Shown one piece after another: positions 11,727 to 21,528 of a stretch of 64,000 nucleotides of DNA. How positions within the stretch are numbered: the stretch's first letter is position 1; every line of letters begins with the position of its first letter. The notes under the pieces were generated by a model, which ran no database searches, was not told the origin of the DNA, and saw only the letters and a program-made list of their open reading frames with translations. The position numbers and the translations under genes are program-made. Location of the stretch: the NCBI GenBank assembly GCA_026214975.1, contig CM047805.1, positions 5,394,001 to 5,458,000 on the forward strand. The letters run 5' to 3'. Source of the stretch: Gentiana macrophylla. Lineage: Eukaryota > Streptophyta > Magnoliopsida > Gentianales > Gentianaceae.

Positions 11727-12321
11727 TGTTAACGGTGAATTTTATGGTTTTTATCGCTTTATTCCGTAACAATATTCTTCGTATTTTAATACTTTTTATA
11801 GAAAAGTAGGAGTTTAATTGAAATATTGAGGGGTTGTGTATGAAAAGGATTAAAATTCAAATTCGAGCTATATATGTGGTTTATTAGTCATTTTCTATCT
11901 ATATATATATATATATTTCTACAGTTTGCATGTCTTTACCCCCTTGTAGATATACATTTTTCGAGCTAAAAAGAGGATTAAAAGTGGTGCAAGATCGGAT
12001 TCATATGATGAGAAAGAGATAAGGATGGAATTGGCTAGAAGGAAAGAGATAAAGTTGAAGATTTTGAATTTGGATCACACTGAACTGGCGTCCAAGTCCC
12101 GTCCAGGTGGACGGGCGTTTAGAGCTTTGGACTGGCGTCCAGGAGGAGATTTTTGATTCAGAGTTTGATGATTTTTAGCGAACGAGCGTCTGATTTTGTG
12201 TAGGACGTGCGTCCAACCCCAGCTCGGCCCGACTCGATAAATTTTACACGCACCTGGACGGGCGGCTGCCTTTCCGGACGGGCGTCCAATAGCCGACTTA
12301 ACCCTAGCCGCCTCAAAATCT

Positions 12322-12329
12322 TATAAATA
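12322..12329 (+). promoter_or_regulatory. TATA box of the solo LTR
   Basis: The sequence cttataaatacc is a good plant TATA element at about 600 bases into the LTR, directly upstream of a probable leader containing the hairpin at 12435-12466. Confidence 0.6.
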
Positions 12330-12434
12330 CCAGCGTGTATTGAACCCTAATCGCACCATATCATATCATTCACTCAAAAATACACACAGCAGCCGCATAT
12401 TTCAGAGAGCAAACGAGAGATGAACTCTTCCATC

Positions 12435-12466
12435 CCAACAATCATGATCACCAACATGATTGTTGG
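12435..12466 (+). other. Hairpin in solo LTR leader
   Basis: The arm ccaacaatcatg at 12435-12446 pairs perfectly with catgattgttgg at 12455-12466 across an 8-base loop. It lies about 110 bases downstream of the TATA box, so it would be in the 5' leader RNA. Its role is unknown. Confidence 0.6.
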
Positions 12467-13309
12467 CTAAGCAATTCGCGGTGGGACAACGGAGGAAACC
12501 AATCAACAACCACACCAACTAGAGGATTTTTAGCTATATCTTAGTGAGTTAAATTTATGATTTTTCATCAATTGGATATTTTTTTATTGTTTATGTTTTA
12601 TTTGAATCGAGAGAATCGATGAAACTATCTGATTGAATTTGTATGAGAGTATTGATTCAAGCTTTGATCTTTTCAATTGATGCAATTAATTGTGATTCAA
12701 GAGATTATTCATGATTAGTTGAGTAGAGTATTGGAGACAATCTCATGATCTTGTTATGCATGCTAGTTTAGTTTTGCTTGAGAAAGAAAACGAAACCCTA
12801 GAAATTGATTAAAAAGATTTAATCGAATTCATGATTTGATCAATACTAAAAACCGTATTTTTAGCTCACAATCTAGTTGGGGTTGGTTGGTTGGTTGGTG
12901 GATTCTCGTTGCCTCGCCGTTATTTTAAATCTTTGATAAACCAAATTCGTTCGCATCAATTGTGATTGCAACGTTTAGTTATTTTAAAAACCCTAGTTGT
13001 TACCTGCTGTTTTTTTCTGCATATTTCTGTTTTAGATCGTAATCGGACGCCCGTCCACCTTAAGTGAACGGCCGTCCAGCATGGAATTTTTCTATTTCCT
13101 GTTATTTTAGTCACTTTTCATTGTTCTTAGATTCAAGTAGCATAAACCTTAGTTTTAGGTAGTAATCTGTGACATAATCGATATAATAATCAGACTTCTA
13201 ATCCGATAAACGTTCGATTCCCTTAGGACGACCCGTTAACACCCTTTACTACGAACCTTATACTTGGGGTGTTTCGGTTTATAAATTTAAAACTAGTTTT
13301 TACCGAACA

Positions 13310-13314
13310 TAGCC
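13310..13314. repeat. Target-site duplication tagcc (right copy)
   Basis: This is the right copy of the solo LTR target site. Its last three bases are also the first three of the trnE copy. Confidence 0.93.
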
Positions 13315-13384
13315 CCCATCGTCTAGTTGTTTAGGACATCTCTCTTTCAAGGAGGCAGCAGGAATTCGACTTCTCCTAAGGGTA
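13312..13384 (+). pseudogene. trnE: trnE(UUC) copy, organelle-derived, decayed
   Basis: The 73 bases starting gcccccatcgtctag contain the anticodon-arm block tctctttcaaggaggcagc of plastid-type tRNA-Glu(UUC), with the TTC anticodon. Two changes in the 3' acceptor strand (aaggg where ggggg is expected) leave two unpaired positions in the acceptor stem, and the D- and T-arm regions carry further changes, so it is judged non-functional. The solo LTR inserted exactly at its 5' end. The adjacent sequence is otherwise unassigned organelle-like DNA. Confidence 0.9.
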
Positions 13385-14218
13385 GTAAAACCTCCAGCTT
13401 TCTCTGGATTTCCTTAACCTTGTTGGCTTTTTCCAGTAAGGATAATAAATGTTTATTATTGAGGGTCCTAATCAGTCGAACCTATGTGATTTATGGAAAA
13501 TGCTTATTTTATGATCTATAGACGAGACGTTTTAGCACCAATTATTTTTCTTTGATCTTTTGGGTTGATGAATAAAGTTAATAGTTATATGGGTGAAATA
13601 AAACGGTTTTGAATTTTTCCAAGAACACAAGTTGGGGATAAAAAGCGACTGAACCTTCGCGTCCAAAGGCAGCATAGCCGAGCCTACTTGAAAGGAGTGC
13701 GGCAGAGGAGGCCAAAATAATAGGGAAATAAAAAAATGACAAGCTAAAGAAAGTACAAAGGAAAGGAATCGCAACTGACCGCGCATACAGATTTTCAATC
13801 GATTTTTGCTAAGAGACCATGCGAAAGAATCGAGACCCTATTGTAAATAAGTGATCCTAATCCCTGTATAGCTGTGAGAGAGTCTCTGGCCGGGAATGAC
13901 ATATATGAGTTATTCTCTCGCTCGAGGAAAATGAATCTCTACGTGTTAAGGGACAAATAATGGGGACTCAAAGAAAGTGCCGAAACAAAAGGCTTATACT
14001 TATTATTTGCTATAATAGACGCACCGAAGCCACAAGTTGAGACTCTTGTACTAATGGTTAACCTAAATTGGGCCACAAATTGAAGACATAAGCCAGCTAC
14101 ATATCGAGCAGGAACTTCTAATAATTCTCGCTTTTTTTTTTGTAATTCCTATGATGCAATTGGAGCTTAGGGGAAGAAACGAATAAATTTAGATAGTCCT
14201 TTGTGGCTCTGGTGGTTC
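13385..14218. other. Organelle-like DNA, unassigned
   Basis: No gene was recognised. The longest reading (13532-13798 minus) matches no family I know. Composition continues that of the flanking organelle fragments. Confidence 0.35.
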
Positions 14219-14282
14219 GACTAGATCCCTCTAAAAACCGTACGTGTGGGTTTCCCTGCATGCGGCTTACGCCATTCGAAGT
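14219..14282 (-). other. Group-II-intron-like fragment
   Basis: The plus strand contains ccctctaaaaaccgtacgtg followed by a tgcatgcggcttac block. In reverse complement this resembles the conserved stretch of organelle group II introns with GCCGCATGC and CACGTACGGTTTTTAGAGGG. Only this short segment was recognised; no maturase reading is near it. It supports organelle origin of the block. Confidence 0.55.
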
Positions 14283-14786
14283 GGCCCAGCATAGCATTCA
14301 TTCGCAAATCCTGTAATGCTTTTATTCCTCCAAGCTACCAACAAATGAACTACACCATTTGATCCCTTTATAAGTCACAAAATAATACACCATTGAGGGA
14401 TTTTCTCATGAATCCATGTTCCTCGTCTTTATCGCTCTAGAAAATTCCATTAATTCCTTGTCCACTTTTCACGCCTGGGATATCCATCAGACCTCAGTCC
14501 GACAAAACATCATGGTACCTCACATGCTCTCATGATTTTGGAGGAATACATGAGTTGAACATAGTAAAATAAGACCAAATCGGAAGAAAGGAAGAGTGGA
14601 ATTAGCCAAGTGAAATTAGGCGAACATCCTCTCACATTCTAATGAGCATTATATCCTCTCCCTATGGTCGAGTAGCTTCGCACCTCATTTGTTGTGGGTT
14701 GCACCTTGCCACAGGCCCTGAATGAAATGAGTGGAGATCTTCCTTCCTGCATGAGCATAATCTATTTTCTGGTTAAATACACTACG
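14283..14786. other. Organelle-like DNA, unassigned
   Basis: No gene was recognised. It ends at the rpoC1 fragment without a visible break. Confidence 0.3.
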
Positions 14787-14890
14787 AGATTTTGTGAGAC
14801 TCTGCTTGGCAAAAGAGTCGATTATTCTGGGTGTTCCGTCATTTTTGTAGGGCCTTCACTTTCATTACATCGATGTAGATTGCCTATGGG
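14787..14890 (+). pseudogene. rpoC1: Plastid rpoC1 fragment (RNA polymerase beta' subunit)
   Basis: The reading [15 protein letters not shown], then [13 protein letters not shown] is a well-conserved part of the plastid RNA polymerase beta' subunit (the [16 protein letters not shown] region). Substitutions at conserved sites (FCE for FRE, GCS for GRS) show decay. Only about 35 codons remain. The Athila-like LTR begins about 60 bases downstream. Confidence 0.85.
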
Positions 14891-15299
14891 AACCAAAAAA
14901 CAGGGGATACCGCATTGGACACGCGTGCTCAAAGAACGACTGGCCTGCTGATGTAAGTCAACAAGATGATGCATTTCATAATGATTTATCCCCATTTCTC
15001 ACGCATTTATAAATTGTTTTCGTACAAATTGAGCAATTATTGAGATGATTTGGACCATTTTGTGTACATAGTAATTATTATAAAAAAAACACACTTCTGC
15101 TTATTATCCAGGCTTTTTAGCCAATTTTATTATCGGAATTACGCGCGGTATCTTCATATTTGTTTTGAAGCATAGGTACCAAGTCTCAAAGCCGGACTTG
15201 GGATGTGTTAAAGCTTGAAGAGTTGATCGAGAGATGTGTTAAGGCATCACAGGCATGGAATACACATTTTTAAGGCTAAATGCCCCAGGCCCATATCAT

Positions 15300-15535
15300 T
15301 GGCCCACACCAAACACCCTTTGTATGCTAACAGAGAGCTTCCATGTATAAATGGCATGCGCCAGTGTCCTTTGGCCTACGCCAGTCAAGGAATTCAAATT
15401 TTGAACAAAGCATTTTATGCAAGGTGCCGGCAGCCGACTACCATGTCAGAGTTTTGCACACGCCAATCATCACTGGCCCATGCCAAGTACACATAGAGAA
15501 GAAATAGAGCACACCAATAGCGATTGGTGCACGCC
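15300..15535. repeat. Dyad cluster 1 (TGGC-N4-GCCA type)
   Basis: Copies include ttggcccacacca near 15300, atggcatgcgcca near 15352, ttggcctacgcca near 15371, ctggcccatgcca near 15474 and ttggtgcacgcca near 15525. Arms pair as TGGC/GCCA with four variable bases between. Spacing is irregular. Confidence 0.7.
15346..15352 (+). promoter_or_regulatory. Candidate TATA box of Athila-like LTR
   Basis: The sequence gtataaatgg lies inside the dyad cluster, directly before one dyad copy. It is the best TATA candidate in the LTR, but with only one LTR present it cannot be cross-checked. Confidence 0.4.
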
Positions 15536-16494
15536 AAAACAACAGATTTAGAATTAAAGGAGCTCATTTGCTCTCTCAACAAACACACTACATCTACTTC
15601 ACTCTCACTCATCTTGAAGGCACCCCCACCTCCACGGCTCCCCTAGCTGAAATTTAATATAGGTTTAGCTTTTAATTCAAGTTGTAAACATTAAGAATTC
15701 TTAGTTTGATTTCTAGATTACTTTTGTTGGATCAAGATTATCACTTTTGTGTATCAAACTCTGTTGAAGTATTTTGAAGTTGAATGAAAGCTTCGATTTT
15801 TGAGTTCATAGCTTGTGATTGGTAAATTCTTAACCTTACTTTGATTTAGTTATAATCATAACCATGAATACTAACCTTAACATGTTGGTGTTCATAGTCA
15901 TGAGTGGCTAGTTCCATACTAGCCAAGATGATGTTTTAGAGATAGCATAATCTCTTGTGTTGATTGGTAATGGTTGTTTGTATTGCTTAGTTTAATTTGT
16001 TGTGAATGTTTTCCTACTTGCATTGTATGGTTTGCTTGTGTAGGAGTAATTAACCAATGTTTGCACACACACACACTTGATGGAGACCGAAAGGAGATGT
16101 TAGGTGTGGGAAAAGGGGAGGGAGAACTGGAAGGTAAAATCGACCTTAAGTGGAACTTGATTTCTTATCCAGGGATTATTTCTTGTTCATTGCATTCAAG
16201 TTCATATGATGTTGAATCATTAGGTCTAGGACACTTAGACCAACGATGAGACATAGAGTAGTTTCATTTACTCGTATGGTTAGGTCTTTTATCGTTTTAT
16301 CACCCTTTGTAATAGTAAACTTTAGAATTATTTACTTTCTTGTATTATTGCAACTTAGATCAAGATAATAATAGCTTGTTTGTGTTTGACCTCACAATCC
16401 TTGTGGGATACGACCTTGACCACTAGACTAGACTACAATTGACCCGGTACACTTCTGGTGAGATTGGACCCCTAGAAAAGTTTGATCAAGTTTT

Positions 16495-16512
16495 TGGCGC
16501 CGTTGCTGGGGA
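16495..16512 (+). other. Primer-binding site, tRNA-Asp type
   Basis: TGGCGCCGTTGCTGGGGA follows the LTR end by six bases, identical to the LARD1 site. Confidence 0.9.
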
Positions 16513-16664
16513 TTGTGTAACGGTTTCTACTACACTAGCTTAAAATTCTTGAGAATAAGTTAATCTTTTCTAATCTCTTTTCTATTTTGTTTTTGGTGCT
16601 TAGCTCTTGGGTAAGTTACCAAGTGTCATTTGATTGTGTTCTTTTTGTTGCTCTCTTGTAGGGG

Positions 16665-17737
16665 ATGACCAAGACTCAACGTGGTAAAGCATCGCTTAAT
16701 CCTCTCATTCCGGATATCAATACGTTTACTAGGGGATGAGTTGTACAGAATAAGGTTGGTCAAGCTCATTGTACTTTGGAACATGGTGGAGAATCTTCGT
16801 ATGGATCTTCTAATCAAGAAGTAGATATGGATGAGAACCTTGATATTGCACAAGAAGATCAAGGGCTCAATCATGCCCAATGTCATGGACAAAATCCTGA
16901 AAATCCGAATCCACCAAACAACAATCCACCACCACCACTCAACAATAACCAAAATCCCAACAACCGAAACGCAAAACCGGAACCAAATTAACCGGAACAA
17001 CAACAACCCTCCAAACCCGAGACCCATTTGTGATCAATCCGTGAGGAGAAATGAGACCAACAATCCAATTCGCTTACCAAATGTAGGTTCTAAAAACTTT
17101 GAAGTTGAATCTCATCTTTTTGGATTGGTTGAGTCGAGAGCACAATTTCATGGAGATGACGATGAAAATCCACATCATCACCTTCACCAATTTGAAGAGT
17201 TGTGTAACACGGCCAAGAGTCAAGGTATGCATAGAGAGTTGACGAGAATGTCAATGTTCCCTTTTTCTTTGAAAGGAAAGGCTAGTGATTTTTTTATGTC
17301 ACTCCCTCACTAATCATTGACAAGTTGGGAAGAGATACAAAATGAATTCTTGAAGCAATACTTTACTCCGGGCTGGAATTTGGAATTTAAAAGTTGAGAT
17401 TGCAAGCTTTAATCAAGGCAATGATGAAACACTTGGAAACTCTCGGGAAAGATTTAAGAAGTTGTTGAGAGCATGTCCCAATCATGGATACTCTTTGGAT
17501 ATGCAAATCCATTTCTTTTGTCTGAAGCTAAGGAAGAAATCACATGTGGATGTTGACCAAGCATGTAATGGTTCTTTGATGATGAATGCGGCACAGGATG
17601 TGTATGATGCCATTAAGAAAATCTCAAAGAACAACCAAATATGGGAAACCGGTTCGAGCACAAGAAAATTTGCTTTTGTGGGAGAATCCACCGCTCAATT
17701 GGAATTGTTGGCTCAATTGGCATCCATTAGTAAAAAG
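16665..17737 (+). pseudogene. Athila-like gag, part 1
   Basis: The first ATG after the leader (16665) starts MTKTQRGKASLNPLIPD and continues past a TGA at about 16737 through an Asn/Pro-rich segment to a stop at 16989. The conserved Gag core is then read in another frame: FHGDDDENPHHHLHQFEELC, FPFSLKGKASDFF, a stop, then SWEEIQNEFLKQYF, and in a further frame SLDMQIHFFCLKL. This order is that of the retrotransposon gag domain (capsid). At 17738 the target site of LARD2 begins and the reading resumes at 28887. Several stops and frameshifts inactivate it. Confidence 0.85.
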
Positions 17738-17742
17738 GTTGA
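17738..17742. repeat. Target-site duplication gttga (left copy)
   Basis: The bases gttga precede TGATCG at the left end of LARD2 and recur at 28882-28886 after its TCATCA end. Confidence 0.95.
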
Positions 17743-19440
17743 TGATCGCGTGTAAGTCGCTTAACACACACGAAATACTAGCAAGAGTACTAGGTCAATC
17801 GTAGTATAGCAAGGGCGAGTCAAGGTCGAACCCAGAGAGACTATTATTTAATAATATTAAACACAACCACAATTCCAAGGTCAACCGGATAGGGATGGTC
17901 ATTGACCAACAAAAAGGAACAGTAAATAAAAGGGATTCAAATAAAACAATCATCAATCATGTATTGAAAAGGCATTAACCAAACTATTCATAAATAATCT
18001 CCCCTTAATCCTCATCTGATCCATATTTGTAATTAAGCTACGGGTGCAATTCCTAACCCTATCTACTCCGACAAAGGCAGTAGATAATCTATACGCTAGC
18101 TACCCTCCTTAATTGGTCCTTAATAGCCCATACGCATAAAGAACTAGAATTGCCGATATTGAGCGCTAACTCACACCGCAAATCCGCCTAGACAGCTATC
18201 GACATTGACCAGCACGTTCCTAGGGTCCATCAAGATATTGTCCAAACATAGCACTTCACTATTCGTATTTCAAGCTAGTTTACGAAGACATGCAAAAAGT
18301 TGGTCAGGCTATTAATATGTAAATTAAACCTTATCGATCAACGTAGCTGATGCCTAACCATAGAATTAGGATTTACTAGGTATTCATCTAGCGACAAAGA
18401 CCGTCGCAGATTTGAAGAGCGCAACCCATAATTCTACGTTTCATATTAACGAATCGAATAAAGATTAAGGTTCGTTTAATTAATTCATAGATGATTTGAT
18501 GCAAGCATAATCTAGATCTAGCACAAGAACAATCATGAATCTAAGAAAGAAATAAAACATTGGAATAGATCTTACCTATAATGAAGAACAGATCTTCTCT
18601 TCAATTCTCTCTCCCTCCGGCGATTCAAGACGATCCATGAAGATAGTAAACCAAGCACAATTCAATAATGAAAGACTCATGACTTATTTGCAAGAAAGAA
18701 AAGAAGAATTTATAACCAGAAGATTACATTGTATCTAATAGATCTTGGAATGAATAAAAGAAAAGGTGATTACAAATTCGCAGCCCTGAATAGCTTTATA
18801 TAGGTGTATAAACCGACTTAGGGGAAAACCCAATGCTTGGAGGACAAGAAAACACATTTCAGGAAGATTTTGGGCCTCGGTAAGTCGGCGGCACCTCTCG
18901 GGTTACCGAGGGTATGTTCGTCTTTTTCCTGCTGCCGACTTAACTAGAAATACCCTAGGCCCTGCTTTGGTATTTGGAACATAACTTGGCCTATGTAACT
19001 CTAATTTAGGTGATTCAAAGTGTGTTGGAATCCTTGTTTCAGACCCTACAACATTCATGAATAAGTCTAAGCCCAATTCGTCTTCTAAAGCTTCGTAAAC
19101 TGCATTTCAAGATCACCAATCAGATTCTAGGGTCCAATATCCGCTCGAAACACTTCAACCGTTAGCTCCATTCAGTTCTTTATCGATTGACTCTCATAAT
19201 CAGCCCAAATGATGCTTCGAACACTCGTTCATCTTTCAATAAAATCATAGCACACATAGTAGCTTCTATTTCTAGCAAATAACGCATAAAATACACGGTT
19301 AATACGCATAATACCAATTTAGTCACCCCGGACGTGGCATTCTAATAATTAACTCATGATTTCATACATATTATCCCCATTGAGAACACAAATCCAGGGT
19401 AGATTGATGGTAAATAATGATACCAATTTGACCTTCATCA
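17743..19440 (-). repeat. LARD2 3' LTR
   Basis: This 1698-bp LTR matches 27178-28881 along its whole length with scattered point changes (about six in the first 90 bases compared). A TATA box for the minus strand lies at 18794-18802. Confidence 0.94.
18794..18802 (-). promoter_or_regulatory. TATA box of LARD2 3' LTR
   Basis: Plus-strand ctttatata reads TATATAAAG in the element's sense, and is repeated at 28228-28236 in the other LTR. Confidence 0.6.
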
Positions 19441-19460
19441 ACTACTCCCCACTTAGCTTT
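19441..19460 (-). promoter_or_regulatory. Polypurine tract of LARD2
   Basis: The plus strand actactccccacttagcttt is the complement of a purine run with GTGGGGAGTAGT directly next to the 3' LTR. Confidence 0.65.
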
Positions 19461-20886
19461 TGATCATCCCGAGCAAAAACCAAATCAAACAAACCCCATA
19501 AACAATTACAAACTAATTAAGAGCAGACTCATTCAAGAATGATAAATAAGATGAGGGTCAACACATATCCATCAGTAATCCATTAAGCACTGTCTCGTAG
19601 TAGAACCGACGTGTGTGTGCAATAACTCTCAAACAACAGTGACGCAGACAGAATCACATTATATCAATAAAGATTTTAGGCAAAACATGTATCACGCATC
19701 AATCCATAAGTTCCTCATTAATCATCACCTACCAACGCATCAATATGTCATGTGATATATCTTTTGTGATAATGCATTCAAGAAAAGAATGAAGTTATAG
19801 AGACCCCACCATCCTTACTTATCAATGTGCACACTCGTTCCTCTTGCCTTCAGACTCGGGCAAACAACATGAAACCTTACATGGGCCGGGCGGACTTGAG
19901 GACCGAGTCTTGCTCTTAGATCCTCGTTTGTTTCTTTTTATGCGAGGGTCGTGCCCTTTTTACACTAGTTCGCTTCCCTCACTGCCTTTATTGCATATCT
20001 TTTTTTTTCATTTCATTTTTTTTCCTTTTTTCTTTTGGGCAGATTCCTCACTATTTTTTTCTCTCTCTCCCAAGCCCATTTTGTCCCGGTTTACCTTGTT
20101 TAGCATCCAAGTTGCTACCATCCTCCTACAACAATTGGTTAAAGTATATCCACCGACAAATATCAATTCCCAGTCTAGGATAACTCTTCATCTCATCTAT
20201 ATACTTCTCACTCAGATTGCGTGCTCAAAAATTGAATGCAACGGTAAAATAATAATTAATAAGTCACTACTTCATGCAATCATAACACATTCTCATTCTT
20301 TCATACTAAATTGAATTATGCGTCATCTATACTACATACTGAAAAAATGAGTTATACGTGCTTAAAAAGGTCGATTCCACAACAAGATAAATGATTCATA
20401 AAACACTACTTCAAATAGTTGACAAACCCCTTATCCAACATTAATGAATTAAGTATGTAATTAAGCTGTTTCAACGGTTTAAGGTTTTGATTTCATTCAA
20501 TTCAAAAAAAAATCAAAATTCACAAAAGCAAGTGTAAGTGTGTCTCAATTTTTCAAACTAAGTGTTGTGCCTACCCCCCATTTTAAAACTCAACATTGTC
20601 CCCAACGTGAAAAAGCAAAGCAAAAAAAAGTACGAAGAAGAAGAAAACATAGCTTTGGAAAATAGAAGAACTCGGCTAACTGTCTGAAAAAAATCATATC
20701 ACTGAACTGGAACCAAAGTTGTCTTCTCCAAAGGACTAATCTGCACTATGACGGCTAATACAAACAATTCTTGCACAAAGGCCATTAGTACCGTGAGGCG
20801 CGAATAAGTAACAAAATCATTATGTCATATGGCAGTAAATAGCACAACTAAAAAGAAGAAGTGCAATAAAAAATTAAGCCATTACA
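19461..20886 (-). other. LARD2 interior, left part, no genes
   Basis: No retroelement domain was found. A plus-strand reading at 19844-20314 is antisense to the element, hydrophobic and low in complexity, and is not counted. A motif at 20570-20608, in reverse complement a GGGGACAATG block near a G6 run, matches LARD1 4622-4655. Confidence 0.7.
20570..20608 (-). promoter_or_regulatory. Internal purine-rich motif shared with LARD1
   Basis: In the element's sense it reads ttggggacaatg and then a GGGGGGTAGG run, the same arrangement as at 4622-4655 in LARD1. Confidence 0.5.
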
Positions 20887-20903
20887 TAATAACTAAATTA
20901 CTT
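20887..20903. repeat. LINE target-site duplication (left copy)
   Basis: The 17 bases taataactaaattactt are repeated exactly at 26897-26913. A perfect long duplication of this size is typical of LINE insertion. Confidence 0.95.
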
Positions 20904-21281
20904 TTTTTGTTTATTAGAATGAAAAAACTAAAGTTTTACAAGAGTCATCTCTTGACTAACTACCAAAGGAAATTGCGTCTTCAACACATGTTCGCCACCT
21001 CCTTAAAACCTTAGTCCGGCAAACCCAGGGTGGGAAAATCCGGGTGCTAAGGAAAGAGTATGGCCCCCCATGTGTTGGAAATAAAAAACTTATGATCTAG
21101 AGAAATAAATATGATTTTCAAGTCTGCAGTATGGGAAGAGTCAACATGAGTGTCTTTATAGCTGCAGCAGAGCTTGGTCTTGTATTGTGTAATCCACCAA
21201 AGAGCTAAAGAGCAGCAGATCCATGCTATAATCCACATCCATCTGATGTTATCCTTTTTAGCAAGGTAAGTACACATGTTT

Positions 21282-21307
21282 GCACCCTTCATGTTAATGA
21301 AGGGTGC
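21282..21307 (-). other. 3' UTR hairpin 1 of the LINE
   Basis: Arms gcacccttca and tgaagggtgc form a perfect 10-bp stem with a 6-base loop (tgttaa). An equivalent hairpin lies exactly 180 bases further on at 21462-21487. Confidence 0.7.
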
Positions 21308-21461
21308 TTCCCAAATGTATATGCCATAGTAGGAAGATTCTACAGCAAGTGTATGATGGCAGTCATTCCTACATAAAGAAAAGATATCCAGGAGCTAAAG
21401 AAAGCAAACAGTAGTGGCACACCAATAAGAAAAATAGTGCAAAGATAGAAGCCACATGTTT

Positions 21462-21487
21462 GCACCCTTCAAAGGTATGAAGGGTGC
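21462..21487 (-). other. 3' UTR hairpin 2 of the LINE
   Basis: The stem arms are the same 10 bases as hairpin 1 (gcacccttca / tgaagggtgc) with a different loop (aaggta). Stem conservation with loop change is notable; see findings. Confidence 0.7.
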
Positions 21488-21528
21488 GTCCAGAGATGTA
21501 TTTCTATGATTTATCATATTGCTCTTGT

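Larger units (their letters stand above)
11727..13309 (+). mobile_element. Solo LTR of a gypsy-type element
   Basis: This single 1583-bp LTR starts TGTTAAC and ends GAACA, with an exact 5-bp duplication (tagcc) on both sides and no internal region, so it arose by recombination between two LTRs. A TATA box at 12322-12329 sets the orientation as plus. It carries several copies of the dyad GGAC-N4-GTCC (12090-12290 and 13045-13077), a 12-bp hairpin at 12435-12466, and a short GGTT repeat near 12880-12900. The lineage is probably Tat/Athila-like, judged from length and 3' end only. Confidence 0.9.
14949..16488 (+). repeat. 5' LTR of the Athila-like element
   Basis: The right end (TGATCA) is fixed by the primer site at 16495. 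The left end is taken at TGATGTAAG, by analogy with the TGATGA starts of LARD1 and LARD2; there is no second LTR or TSD to confirm it. The LTR holds a cluster of TGGC-N4-GCCA-like dyads (15300-15540) around a TATA box and is followed by a CT-rich leader. A CA-rich run lies near 16060. Confidence 0.7.

Noticed and set aside
16626..17027. 133-codon minus-strand reading across the start of Athila-like gag
   Set aside because: It is a shadow of gag; the plus strand carries the Gag motifs and the primer site upstream.
19844..20314. 156-codon plus-strand reading inside LARD2
   Set aside because: Antisense to the element, hydrophobic and low in complexity from pyrimidine-rich DNA, and without any known domain.
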